A DNA stretch of 8,104 nt. Origin: an uncultured Eubacteriales bacterium. GTDB taxonomy: Bacteria; Bacillota; Clostridia; Christensenellales; Christensenellaceae. The stretch spans positions 1 through 8,104 of the forward strand of contig USII01000039.1 in the NCBI GenBank assembly GCA_900554725.1. The letters run 5' to 3'. Of this stretch, positions 1 to 6,568 are shown piece after piece. The notes under the pieces are model-generated. The model saw only the letters and a program-made list of their open reading frames with translations, searched no databases and had not been told where the DNA came from. The position numbers and the translations under genes are program-made. Numbering within the stretch: position 1 is the stretch's first letter; each line of letters opens with the position of its first letter.

Positions 1-7
1 CTCTTTC

Positions 8-35
8 ATTATAAAATAGGCGGGCGCTTTTGCAA
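8..35 (-). promoter_or_regulatory. Putative sigma-A promoter reading out of the left edge
   Basis: Read on the minus strand, TTGCAA (35 to 30) is followed after 16 bases by a perfect TATAAT (13 to 8). It lies just downstream of the acyl carrier protein terminator, so it probably starts the next minus-strand transcript, whose gene lies outside the window. Transcription would begin at about base 1, so no coding sequence can confirm it. The -35 box matches the consensus only in part. Confidence 0.45.
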
Positions 36-80
36 AGAGTTTACACGCAGTTTTCTCACAAAATAAATTGTACTGCGCAT

Positions 81-114
81 AAAAAGTGCGGCCGGAAAAC
101 CGGCCGCGCTTTTT
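81..114 (-). terminator. Intrinsic terminator of the acyl carrier protein gene
   Basis: A GC-rich stem with arms 81-95 and 100-114 closes an AAAA loop at 96-99. The core GCGGCCGG/CCGGCCGC is perfect, with one G-T wobble before the A/T base pairs. On the minus strand the hairpin runs into TTTTT (85 to 81). It begins three bases past the stop codon of the acyl carrier protein gene. The symmetric A and T runs would also let it work on the plus strand, but no plus-strand gene precedes it in the window. Confidence 0.85.
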
Positions 115-116
115 AT

Positions 117-338
117 CTACTTCTCTTGGCTTCTTATCAGGGCAATCAGATCCCCGATGGTATTGAGGCCATCGCTCGTTTCGATGCAGATATCAAATTC
201 ATCTTCCACATCCATAACAATTTCTACCAAATCCAGCGAATCCAGCTTCAGCTCTTCGAATGTGGATTCTTCTGTTACTGTGCTTGGGTCGATATCCATT
301 TTATCTGCAATCATCGCCCGAATCTTTTCAAGCTCCAT
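117..338 (-). CDS. acpP: Acyl carrier protein
   Basis: This 73-residue protein has the size and pattern of a type II fatty-acid-synthase acyl carrier protein. Such proteins carry growing acyl chains as thioesters on a phosphopantetheine arm in the cytoplasm. The attachment serine is Ser34 in the Asp-Ser-Leu motif (residues 33-35), followed by the acidic helix II (LVEIVMDVEDEF, 37-48) that docks partner enzymes. The start at 338 is chosen because AGGAGG precedes it at normal spacing. An in-frame ATG at 437 would add 33 basic and glycine-rich residues foreign to the family. The gene stands alone, with its own promoter and terminator and no fab genes beside it, and is transcribed away from the branched-chain amino acid operon. 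Homologues in modular synthases or D-alanyl carrier proteins share the motif, so the exact pathway is inferred. Confidence 0.9.
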   Translation of the reverse strand: MELEKIRAMIADKMDIDPSTVTEESTFEELKLDSLDLVEIVMDVEDEFDICIETSDGLNTIGDLIALIRSQEK

Positions 339-427
339 CTGTACTTCCTCCTGGCATATCCTATCAATCATAAAAATCATTCCTGCGCCGCCTCCCTTTC
401 TTTTTGGGCTGCAGCTTTGCACTGAAT

Positions 428-455
428 ATTTTACCATACGGGGTTTTTAAGTCAA
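428..455 (-). promoter_or_regulatory. Promoter of the acyl carrier protein gene
   Basis: On the minus strand TTGACT (455 to 450) and TAAAAT (433 to 428) are separated by 16 bases; each box differs from consensus at one position. The start point would be near 421, giving an untranslated leader of about 80 bases before the ATG at 338. Only 15 bases (456-470) separate this -35 box from the -35 box of the divergent ilvB promoter. I saw no clear FapR-type operator. Confidence 0.65.
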
Positions 456-470
456 GTTTTCGCGGAGGCG

Positions 471-499
471 TTGAAAAATCCTGCAAATTTGTTTATGAT
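471..499 (+). promoter_or_regulatory. Promoter of the ilvB-ilvN-leuA-cimA operon
   Basis: TTGAAA (471-476) and TATGAT (494-499) are spaced by an ideal 17 bases. The predicted start point near 506 leaves a leader of only about 28 bases before the ilvB ATG. That leaves no room for a T-box riboswitch, leader peptide or attenuator, which often control such operons in Bacillota. Control, if any, is therefore likely by a DNA-binding protein at the promoter. An imperfect TTTTC...GAAAA dyad (457-477) overlaps the -35 box, but it is too weak to assign to a regulator. Confidence 0.7.
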
Positions 500-534
500 A
501 GAGAAAATAAGCAGATAAAAAGGGAGGCGGGCGC

Positions 535-2121
535 ATGGTTCTGTGCGGCGCACAAATTGTCATAGAGTGCCTAAAAGAGCAGGGGGTGCGCGATGTATTC
601 GGCTACCCTGGCGGTGCAATTTTGGGCATATACGAGGCACTGTATCAAAGCGCCTCGCATATTCGCCATACTCTGACAACCCACGAGCAACACGCTGCCC
701 ACGCGGCGGATGGCTATGCCCGCGCCAGCGGGAAAGTGGGCGTCTGCCTGGCCACTTCCGGCCCGGGTGCGACAAACCTGCTCACTGGCCTTTCTGCCGC
801 CTATATGGATTCTTCGCCCGTCGTCGCCATTACAAACAATGTCGCCAGGGCGCAAATTGGCACAGATAGTTTCCAGGAAATCGACATTTACGGCGTCTCC
901 ATGCCTGTGACAAAGCACAATTACATTGTAAAAAGCCCTGGGGAGCTGGCGGACACCCTGCGCGAGGCCTTTTTCATCGCTGCTTCGGGGCGCCCAGGCC
1001 CTGTGCTGGTAGATATCCCGCAGGATGTTACCGCCGCAACAGCCAACTATCAGCAGGCAGTGCCTCGCTCCCCTCTCCGCCCGCTTCTGGCCGACGCGCT
1101 GGATTTCGCCGGCGCTGCCTTTCTTCTGGAGGAGAGCAGCCGCCCTCTGTTGCTTGTGGGGGGTGGCGTGCCCCATTCGGGAGCGGAGCAGGCTGTCCTC
1201 GCCCTTGCCGAGAAGCTGCATGCCCCCATTGTGCAGACGCTCATGAGCACGGGCTGCTGCGAGCAAAGCCCCTATTTTGCCGGCTTGGCGGGCGTTTATG
1301 GAGATCGCTTGGCCAACGAGCTCATCTCTCAGTGCGATCTGCTCATTGCGGTAGGTACGCGGTTTTCCGACCGCACGCTTCCTCACCCAAAGGCGCTTTC
1401 ACGGCACGCCAAAATTCTCCACATCGATATTGACCCGGCAGAAATTAACAAAAATGCCACGGCAGACCTCGCTCTGATCGGCGATGCCCGTGAGATTTTA
1501 GAGCAGCTGCTCCTGCTTGCCCCCAGAAAAGAAGCCGGCCTGCCTTTGCCCGTGCGCAGGCTCTCGCGAGACGATGGCAGCCACGGGCTCACTCCTGCGT
1601 TTTTGCTCGAGACCCTTTCTGCCCTGGCAGGCCCCGAACAGATTTACACAACGGAAGTCGGCCAGCATCAGCTCTGGGCGGCGAAACATCTTGGAGTGCG
1701 CGGCCATCAGCATTTCCTCACCTCGGGCGGCCTGGGCGCCATGGGCTTTGGGCTGGGCGCAGCCATTGGCGCGGCCAGAGCCACCGGTCAGCGGATTATC
1801 AATATCGCCGGGGATGGCAGCTTTTTTATGAACATGGCTGAGCTTTCCACGGCGGCCTATTATCATCTTCCCATTATCGAGGTGATTTTGGATAACCGGG
1901 CGCTGGGCATGGTGCGTCAGCTCCAGAAAAATGCCCGCCTGCACTTTTCCCAGGTGGACTTTGATCGGAAGGTGGATTTTGCCCTTCTGGCGCGCTCTTT
2001 TGGCATTGCCGGCTATACTGTAAAGACGCCGGCGCAGGCAGAGCAGGCTTTTTTGCAAGCCCTGGCCCTCGGAGAGCCGGCACTCATCGATTGCCGCATC
2101 AAAAAGGGGCAATCCGCCTAG
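535..2121 (+). CDS. ilvB: Acetolactate synthase (acetohydroxyacid synthase), large catalytic subunit
   Basis: This thiamine diphosphate enzyme condenses two pyruvates to 2-acetolactate, or pyruvate with 2-oxobutyrate to 2-aceto-2-hydroxybutyrate, the first shared step to valine, leucine and isoleucine. The N-terminal domain (about 1-165) has GYPGGA (23-28), the cofactor-activating Glu51 and the QIGTDSFQE stretch (107-115). A central domain (about 190-325) is followed by the cofactor domain with TTEVGQHQ (372-379), GDG (426-428) and Asp453-Asn454. AGGGAGG seven bases upstream supports the ATG at 535. The adjacent regulatory subunit marks it as the biosynthetic form. Oddities: 528 residues is shorter than the usual 550-570 or so, and the usual C-terminal Met-Val-Pro-Pro-Gly type tail is absent. 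Gly408 stands where a Pro is normal (GFGLP), and the central segment around 250-282 is divergent. Another member of the same enzyme superfamily is possible but unlikely given ilvN next door. Confidence 0.93.
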   Translation: MVLCGAQIVIECLKEQGVRDVFGYPGGAILGIYEALYQSASHIRHTLTTHEQHAAHAADGYARASGKVGVCLATSGPGATNLLTGLSAAYMDSSPVVAITNNVARAQIGTDSFQEIDIYGVSMPVTKHNYIVKSPGELADTLREAFFIAASGRPGPVLVDIPQDVTAATANYQQAVPRSPLRPLLADALDFAGAAFLLEESSRPLLLVGGGVPHSGAEQAVLALAEKLHAPIVQTLMSTGCCEQSPYFAGLAGVYGDRLANELISQCDLLIAVGTRFSDRTLPHPKALSRHAKILHIDIDPAEINKNATADLALIGDAREILEQLLLLAPRKEAGLPLPVRRLSRDDGSHGLTPAFLLETLSALAGPEQIYTTEVGQHQLWAAKHLGVRGHQHFLTSGGLGAMGFGLGAAIGAARATGQRIINIAGDGSFFMNMAELSTAAYYHLPIIEVILDNRALGMVRQLQKNARLHFSQVDFDRKVDFALLARSFGIAGYTVKTPAQAEQAFLQALALGEPALIDCRIKKGQSA

Positions 2122-2178
2122 AAATTCTGGCATTTGCCGGCGGGCTGCATGCAAAGGGCCTTCTGGCTACGAATATAA
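2122..2178 (+). other. Possible relic of the ilvB C-terminal tail after an in-frame TAG
   Basis: After the ilvB stop (TAG, 2119-2121) the same frame stays open for 18 codons to TAA at 2176-2178. The first codons read Lys-Phe-Trp-His-Leu-Pro-Ala-Gly. This resembles the Lys-Val-Trp-Pro-Met-Val-x-Pro-Gly kind of tail that family members normally carry at this point. It may mark a recent nonsense change, a base-call error, or chance. The gap from 2122 to 2219 otherwise holds only a 6-bp hairpin (2183-2188 with 2195-2200) just before the ilvN ribosome binding site. Confidence 0.35.
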
Positions 2179-2219
2179 AACGGGCGCTGGCAAAAGCGCC
2201 GAAAGGATATCTTGCGATT

Positions 2220-2753
2220 ATGGAAAGAAGATATGTGTTATCCGTGCTGGTGCAGAACAATTCCGGCGTTCTGGCCCGGGTTTCCGGCCTATTTGGGCGG
2301 CGAGGATATAACATCAGTTCCCTTACTGTAGGGGAGACGCTCAACCGCCGCTATTCCCGCATGACCATCGAACTCTATGGGAATGAGGCGACGCTGGAGC
2401 AGATAAAAAAGCAGCTGGGCAAACTTGTGGAAGTGGAAAAAATCGCCGAAATCGAACCCTCTTCTGCCGTATTCCGGGAACTCATGCTGGTGAAGGTGCA
2501 TGCAGAAGCGGGCAGCCGGGCGGGGATTATCGAGCTTTGCAATGTCTTTCATGCAAAAATTGCCGATCTTTCCCCCAGCACCGCCACCATCGAGGCGACG
2601 AATAAGAGCGAAGCCAACAATGCCCTTCTGGATTTGCTGGAAGAGTATGGAATTATTGAAATTGCCCGCACGGGTATCGCAGGCCTTCAAAGGGGGGAGC
2701 GCTATCTCTGCCTGGATAGCGAAGAAAAAGATGAATCAAGTAAAAATATTTGA
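2220..2753 (+). CDS. ilvN: Acetolactate synthase, small regulatory subunit
   Basis: This 177-residue protein binds the catalytic subunit, activates it and passes on feedback inhibition by a branched-chain amino acid, usually valine. The N-terminal ACT domain (about 5-78) has the family hallmarks NNSGVLARVSGLF (13-25), RRGYNI (27-32) and SRMTIEL. Asn13, Gly16 and Asn31 align with Asn11, Gly14 and Asn29 of E. coli IlvH; changes at Gly14 and Asn29 there are known to relieve valine inhibition. The protein here is therefore probably valine-sensitive (inference). The C-terminal half (about 85-165) matches the small-subunit C-terminal domain. The start is the ATG at 2220, where similarity begins; its GAAAGGA site lies a rather long 12 bases upstream. 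An in-frame ATG at 2091 would add 43 unrelated residues and overlap ilvB. The last 23 bases overlap leuA in another frame. Confidence 0.93.
   Translation: MERRYVLSVLVQNNSGVLARVSGLFGRRGYNISSLTVGETLNRRYSRMTIELYGNEATLEQIKKQLGKLVEVEKIAEIEPSSAVFRELMLVKVHAEAGSRAGIIELCNVFHAKIADLSPSTATIEATNKSEANNALLDLLEEYGIIEIARTGIAGLQRGERYLCLDSEEKDESSKNI
2691..2730 (+). promoter_or_regulatory. Hairpin-bridged ribosome binding site for leuA
   Basis: The leuA ATG at 2731 has only a poor A-rich sequence directly before it. A strong site, AGGGGGGAG (2691-2699), lies 31 bases upstream. Between them a 7-bp perfect stem, CGCTATC (2700-2706) with GATAGCG (2715-2721), closes an 8-base loop. Folding it would leave only nine bases (2722-2730) between site and start. 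The arrangement lies inside the ilvN coding sequence, so ribosomes finishing ilvN at 2753 would open the stem. The structure is read directly from the sequence; its function is inferred. Confidence 0.45.
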
Positions 2754-4242
2754 CACGACGCTGCGCGATGGGGAGCAATCCCCCGGGTGCAGCATGAACC
2801 TGAACGAAAAGCTCAAAGTAGCACGCCAGCTGGCGCGCCTGAAAGTGGATGTTATCGAGGCAGGATTTGCTGTGAGCAGCCCCGGAGATTTTGAATCTGT
2901 CCAGCGTATCGCGCAGGAAGTGCGGGGAGTGACCATCGCCTCCCTGGCGCGCACTGTGCAAAAGGATATCGATGCCGCAGCTCAGGCCCTAAAGGGCGCG
3001 GAGAGTCCGCGCATCCATGTCTTTTTGGCAACTTCCCCGCTGCACATGCAATATAAGCTGCATATGAGCCCCGAGCAGGTGCTGGAAAGCATTCAGCAGG
3101 CCGTTCAATATGCGCGCCGCCTCTGCCCGGATGTGGAATTTTCCGCCGAAGATGCTACCCGCAGCGACAGAGATTTTCTTTGCCAGGCCCTTTCGCTTGC
3201 CATTAGGGCGGGGGCAAGCACTGTCAATATTCCAGATACTGTGGGCTACGCGACGCCCGGCGAAATGCAGGAGCTGACGCGCTATGTCCTCGCCCATACC
3301 GAGGGCATGGAAAAGGCAATTCTTTCCGTGCACTGCCATAACGACCTGGGGTTGGGCGTGGCCAATTCCCTGGCAGCCGTGGGCGCAGGGGCAACGCAGG
3401 TGGAATGCACGGTAAATGGCATTGGCGAGCGGGCGGGCAACGCATCCCTGGAAGAAATCGTCATGGCGCTCAAAACCCGCCGTGATTGCTATCACGCCTA
3501 TACTCAAATCGATACGCGCCAGCTTTTCCGCACTTCCCGTCAGCTGGCGCGCATCATCGGGCAGCCCATTCCCCCAAATAAGGCCATCGTAGGGGCCAAT
3601 GCTTTTGCCCACGAGGCCGGCATTCACCAGCATGGCGTGATGCAAAACCGCGCGACTTACGAGATTATGTCGCCCGAGGATGTGGGGGTTACGGAAAACA
3701 ACATCGTCCTTGGCAAGCATTCGGGCCGGCACGCGTTTTTAGAGCGCCTTGCAACGCTGGGCTACCACCTGCCAGAGGAAGTTGCCGAAGAGCTTTTTGC
3801 CCAGTTTAAGGCCCTTTGCGATAAGAAAAAATATATTACGGATTTCGATGTGGAAGCGCTGGTGGAATCCATTTCCCAGACGAAGAAAATCTTTGAGCTG
3901 GAGAACTACAAGATCATCAGCGGAAACCAGGAGGATTCCATGGCCATCCTCACTGTGAAAATCAACGGCGAGCGCAAAACCGCAGCGGCGCAGGCTGGCG
4001 GCCCGGTGTTGGCAGCATATCAGGCCATCGATTCTCTCTCCCCCATCCAGATGAAGCTGGAGGATTATTCCATCCATTCGGTCACCGAAGGGCAGGACGC
4101 TCTGGGCCAGGTGACGGTAAAAGTGTCTGCGGGGGGCAATACCGTCTCCGGGCGCGGCCTCTCCTTTGATATTTTGGAATCCTCTGTGCTGGCCTATATC
4201 CATGCGCTCAACAAACTGCTTTCCCTTGGGGTGACACAATGA
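2731..4242 (+). CDS. leuA: 2-isopropylmalate synthase
   Basis: LeuA condenses 2-oxoisovalerate with acetyl-CoA to 2-isopropylmalate, the committed step to leucine. The 503 residues fit the bacterial family (about 510). The catalytic barrel (about 1-275) opens with [13 protein letters not shown] (7-19), holding metal and substrate residues Arg12 and Asp13. It also carries the metal-binding HCHND (201-205) and [11 protein letters not shown] (232-242, with Asn237). A linker with [13 protein letters not shown] (290-302) follows, then the leucine-sensing dimer domain (about 395-503), so leucine feedback is expected. The motifs favour isopropylmalate synthase over homocitrate or citramalate synthase; the leucine-specific role is by family resemblance. 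The start gives the usual short N-terminus ahead of the barrel. An upstream in-frame ATG at 2500 would only add residues read out of frame from ilvN. The 23-base overlap with ilvN and ATGA overlap with cimA indicate translational coupling. Confidence 0.94.
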   Translation: MNQVKIFDTTLRDGEQSPGCSMNLNEKLKVARQLARLKVDVIEAGFAVSSPGDFESVQRIAQEVRGVTIASLARTVQKDIDAAAQALKGAESPRIHVFLATSPLHMQYKLHMSPEQVLESIQQAVQYARRLCPDVEFSAEDATRSDRDFLCQALSLAIRAGASTVNIPDTVGYATPGEMQELTRYVLAHTEGMEKAILSVHCHNDLGLGVANSLAAVGAGATQVECTVNGIGERAGNASLEEIVMALKTRRDCYHAYTQIDTRQLFRTSRQLARIIGQPIPPNKAIVGANAFAHEAGIHQHGVMQNRATYEIMSPEDVGVTENNIVLGKHSGRHAFLERLATLGYHLPEEVAEELFAQFKALCDKKKYITDFDVEALVESISQTKKIFELENYKIISGNQEDSMAILTVKINGERKTAAAQAGGPVLAAYQAIDSLSPIQMKLEDYSIHSVTEGQDALGQVTVKVSAGGNTVSGRGLSFDILESSVLAYIHALNKLLSLGVTQ

Positions 4243-5816
4243 CGCTTGAAATTTTGGATTCTACGCTGCGGGATGGCGCGCAGGGGGAGGATGTTTCCTT
4301 TCCTATCAGCGATAAGCTTGCAATCGTCCGCATACTCTCTTCCCTTGGTATTTCCATTATCGAGGCCGGAAATCCCGCCTCTAACCCCAAGGACGCCGAA
4401 TTTTTCCAGGAAGCAAAAAAGCTTTCTCTTGGCGCCTGCCGCCTTGCTGCCTTTGGAAGCACCCGGCGCAAGCACATCAGGGCCGAGGAAGATCCCGGGC
4501 TTGCAGCCCTTTTAAGCGCGGACACGGAGGTTCTCTGCATTTTCGGAAAGGCCTCTGCGCTGCATGTGGAGCATGTGCTGGAAACCACCCTTGCCGAAAA
4601 CCTGGCTATGATTTGGGATAGCATTCGCTTTCTAAAAAGTGCGGGCCGCAGGGTCATTTTTGATGCGGAGCATTTTTTCGATGGCTACCGGGAAAACCCC
4701 TCCTATGCCCTTTCCGTTCTGCAAACGGCGGCAGATGCGGGGGCCGATACGCTTTGCCTTTGCGATACCAACGGCGGCACATTCCCTTCCGCCATTGGGG
4801 AGGCGACACAGCTCGTCTGTCAGAAATTTCCCGGCCTTACCATCGGCATCCACTGCCATAACGATTCGGGCCTGGCTGTCGCAGGCAGCATGCAGGCGGT
4901 ATTCGCCGGCGCACGGCAGGTGCAGGGCACGCTGCTCGGCCTGGGTGAGCGCTGCGGCAATGCCAACCTTTCGACGCTGCTTCCCAACCTGCAGCTCAAG
5001 GCCGGCTTTTCCTGCATTCCCCAGGAGCAGATGGAGAACCTTACCCGAGCTTGCATTGCGCTGGCGGATACCGCGAACCTGATCCTTCCGGGCAACCTGC
5101 CCTATGTGGGCTCCAGCGCGTTTGCCCATAAGGCCGGCATGCATGTGGACGCCGTAAACAAACTGCACGCCAGCTTTGAACATATTCCCCCAAGGGCGGT
5201 GGGCAATCAGCGCCGGCGGCTGGTGGGGGAAGTTTCGGGCAAATCCTCGTTGCTCCGCCTGGTGCAAAAGTATGAGCCCGGCATCAAGAAGGATTCTCCC
5301 AAGCTGGCGGATATTATGGACAGGCTCAAGCGCATGGAGTTTGCCGGCTATCAGTTTGAGGCTGCAGAGGAGAGCCTCGAGCTGCTGATCCGCCGCTGCC
5401 TGCGCCTTCAGGAGCAGTTTTTCTTTCTGGATCACTATAAGATCATCGGGGAGTATCCCCTCTTTGCGCAGCTCTCTCCCTCTTCGGCTATTGTAAAGGT
5501 GCGGGTGGGAGAGGAATCTTCTCTGACTTCCGCAGAGGGAAACGGCCCCGTGCACGCGCTGGACCTGGCCCTGCGGCGCGCTCTTATCCCCTTCTACCCC
5601 TGCCTTTCCAAGATGCGCCTGGCAGATTATAAGGTGCGCGTATTGGAATCCGATGCAACAACCGCCGCGGGCGTTCGGGTGCTCATCGAATCCACAGATG
5701 GCGAGCACACCTGGCGCACAGTAGGGGTTTCCGCCGATATTTTGGAGGCCAGCTTCATCGCCCTTTCGGATTCCATCGAATATAAGCTCACACTGGAAAA
5801 GGAGGCGCATTCTTAG
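4239..5816 (+). CDS. cimA: (R)-citramalate synthase
   Basis: CimA condenses pyruvate with acetyl-CoA to citramalate, which the leucine enzymes LeuCD and LeuB turn into 2-oxobutyrate, giving isoleucine without threonine. The 525-residue protein is a paralogue of LeuA. It carries the citramalate-synthase signatures DSTLRDGAQGEDVSF (7-21), NPASNPKDAEFF (45-56), AFGSTRR (71-77), FDAEHFFDGY (141-150), CDTNGG (175-180), HCHNDSGLAV (205-214) and GLGERCGNANL (234-244). A LeuA-type regulatory domain fills about 400-515, where isoleucine would be sensed in this family. The ATG overlaps the leuA stop as ATGA, with GGGGTG just upstream as ribosome binding site. Some close relatives are annotated only as 2-isopropylmalate synthase-like, but the long AEHFFDGY and GARQVQGT stretches point to CimA. 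It is the last gene before a strong terminator. Confidence 0.93.
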   Translation: MTLEILDSTLRDGAQGEDVSFPISDKLAIVRILSSLGISIIEAGNPASNPKDAEFFQEAKKLSLGACRLAAFGSTRRKHIRAEEDPGLAALLSADTEVLCIFGKASALHVEHVLETTLAENLAMIWDSIRFLKSAGRRVIFDAEHFFDGYRENPSYALSVLQTAADAGADTLCLCDTNGGTFPSAIGEATQLVCQKFPGLTIGIHCHNDSGLAVAGSMQAVFAGARQVQGTLLGLGERCGNANLSTLLPNLQLKAGFSCIPQEQMENLTRACIALADTANLILPGNLPYVGSSAFAHKAGMHVDAVNKLHASFEHIPPRAVGNQRRRLVGEVSGKSSLLRLVQKYEPGIKKDSPKLADIMDRLKRMEFAGYQFEAAEESLELLIRRCLRLQEQFFFLDHYKIIGEYPLFAQLSPSSAIVKVRVGEESSLTSAEGNGPVHALDLALRRALIPFYPCLSKMRLADYKVRVLESDATTAAGVRVLIESTDGEHTWRTVGVSADILEASFIALSDSIEYKLTLEKEAHS

Positions 5817-5878
5817 CCTTTGGCTTGCCCACTGCTCTTCCCTTGCCTGCTTTGGGCGGGTTACAAACGATGCAAATA

Positions 5879-5906
5879 AAAAAGCGGCAGTTTTCTGCCG
5901 CTTTTT
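5879..5906. terminator. Bidirectional terminator between cimA and the SIS-domain genes
   Basis: A perfect 12-bp stem, A5GCGGCAG (5879-5890) with CTGCCGCT5 (5895-5906), closes a TTTT loop. On the plus strand it ends the branched-chain operon 62 bases past the cimA stop. On the minus strand the A run (from 5878 leftward) becomes a T tract and ends the SIS-gene transcript, ten bases beyond its stop codon. The two operons converge on it. The 62 bases between cimA and the stem show no gene. Confidence 0.9.
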
Positions 5907-5915
5907 GATTTCCCC

Positions 5916-6548
5916 TTATTCGAGGTTGTTGTGGTAGTACATGATATCCTCGGTCTTGGCGCCGATCTTCTCCATCACGAACTTGCGGATCACTTCGTTC
6001 AGCGCAAACGCTGCTTCGTAGTAGCCCGTCACATCCTCATAGGCCATTTGCTCCCTCTGCTCCTGAGAGAGGCCCCAATCTACGCGCTCGCCCAGGCCCT
6101 TGTTCTTGGAGTTCTCATTGACAGGGGGGCGGAAGCTGTTCTTGAGGCGGGGCACAGTGACATTGATATCGGCGATCTTGCCGATAATGGAAGCATCCGG
6201 AGCAGCGCCGGAAATCAGCGCAACCTTAACACCCTGCTCTTTTGCCTGCTCTGCCAACACAGCGATGGTCTTGGTGTTGCCCGAGCCGGAGTTGATGATG
6301 AGAAGATCTCCCGGATGAGCGGAAGGCGTTCCGTTATCGCCTACACAGAAGACAACCTTTCCAATCTGGGACATATCCATTCCAAGAATGCGAATGATGT
6401 TTCCCGCGCGGCCCCATCCGGCGGTGAAAACGCGCTTTGCCTCAGCCAGGGCAGTTGCGATCTCCTCGATTTGAGCGGGATCGACCTGGTTTAGAATTTC
6501 TGCAATATTTTTGCCGGCGCAATCCAGCAGTTTCTTAGCATCTAACAT
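5916..6548 (-). CDS. SIS-domain protein, 6-phospho-3-hexuloisomerase-like (second of a tandem pair)
   Basis: This 210-residue cytoplasmic protein has one SIS (sugar isomerase) domain. GWGRAGN (44-50) begins the phosphosugar-binding fold, GDNGTP (70-75) follows, and SGSGNTKT (87-94) is the phosphate-binding loop. IIGKIADINVTVP (121-133) follows, and the chain ends in HNNLE, like the HANLE end of HxlB-type 6-phospho-3-hexuloisomerases. Those interconvert 3-hexulose 6-phosphate and fructose 6-phosphate. Unlike them (about 180-185 residues), it has a longer polar stretch at about 134-168. No hexulose-phosphate synthase gene lies nearby, so the substrate is uncertain. The start follows AAGGGAGAG at eight bases. 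It lies 20 bases after its paralogue, clearly in the same transcript. It could be a partner subunit rather than an independent enzyme. Confidence 0.8.
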   Translation of the reverse strand: MLDAKKLLDCAGKNIAEILNQVDPAQIEEIATALAEAKRVFTAGWGRAGNIIRILGMDMSQIGKVVFCVGDNGTPSAHPGDLLIINSGSGNTKTIAVLAEQAKEQGVKVALISGAAPDASIIGKIADINVTVPRLKNSFRPPVNENSKNKGLGERVDWGLSQEQREQMAYEDVTGYYEAAFALNEVIRKFVMEKIGAKTEDIMYYHNNLE

Positions 6549-6568
6549 TTGAAATACTCTCCCTTCGT

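Noticed and set aside
30..425. Plus-strand open frames opposite the acyl carrier protein gene
   Set aside because: They run across the terminator and the real gene on the other strand, and no known family or ribosome binding site is visible.
439..534. A T-box, leader peptide or attenuator before ilvB
   Set aside because: The TTGAAA-17-TATGAT promoter leaves only about 28 transcribed bases before the start codon and no terminator hairpin is present.
571..1386. A 271-codon open frame antisense to ilvB
   Set aside because: Its composition and lack of motifs fit a shadow; the plus strand carries all the acetolactate synthase motifs there.
2091..2219. A 43-residue N-terminal extension of IlvN starting at 2091
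   Set aside because: Small subunits begin directly with the ACT domain; the extension overlaps ilvB in another frame and has no family likeness.
2500..2730. A 77-residue N-terminal extension of LeuA starting at 2500
   Set aside because: It is the ilvN coding sequence read in another frame, and LeuA proteins begin a few residues before the FDTTLRDG motif.
4632..5810. A 392-codon open frame antisense to cimA
   Set aside because: It lies wholly opposite a clear citramalate synthase, has no family likeness or ribosome binding site, and is the expected shadow of a GC-rich gene.
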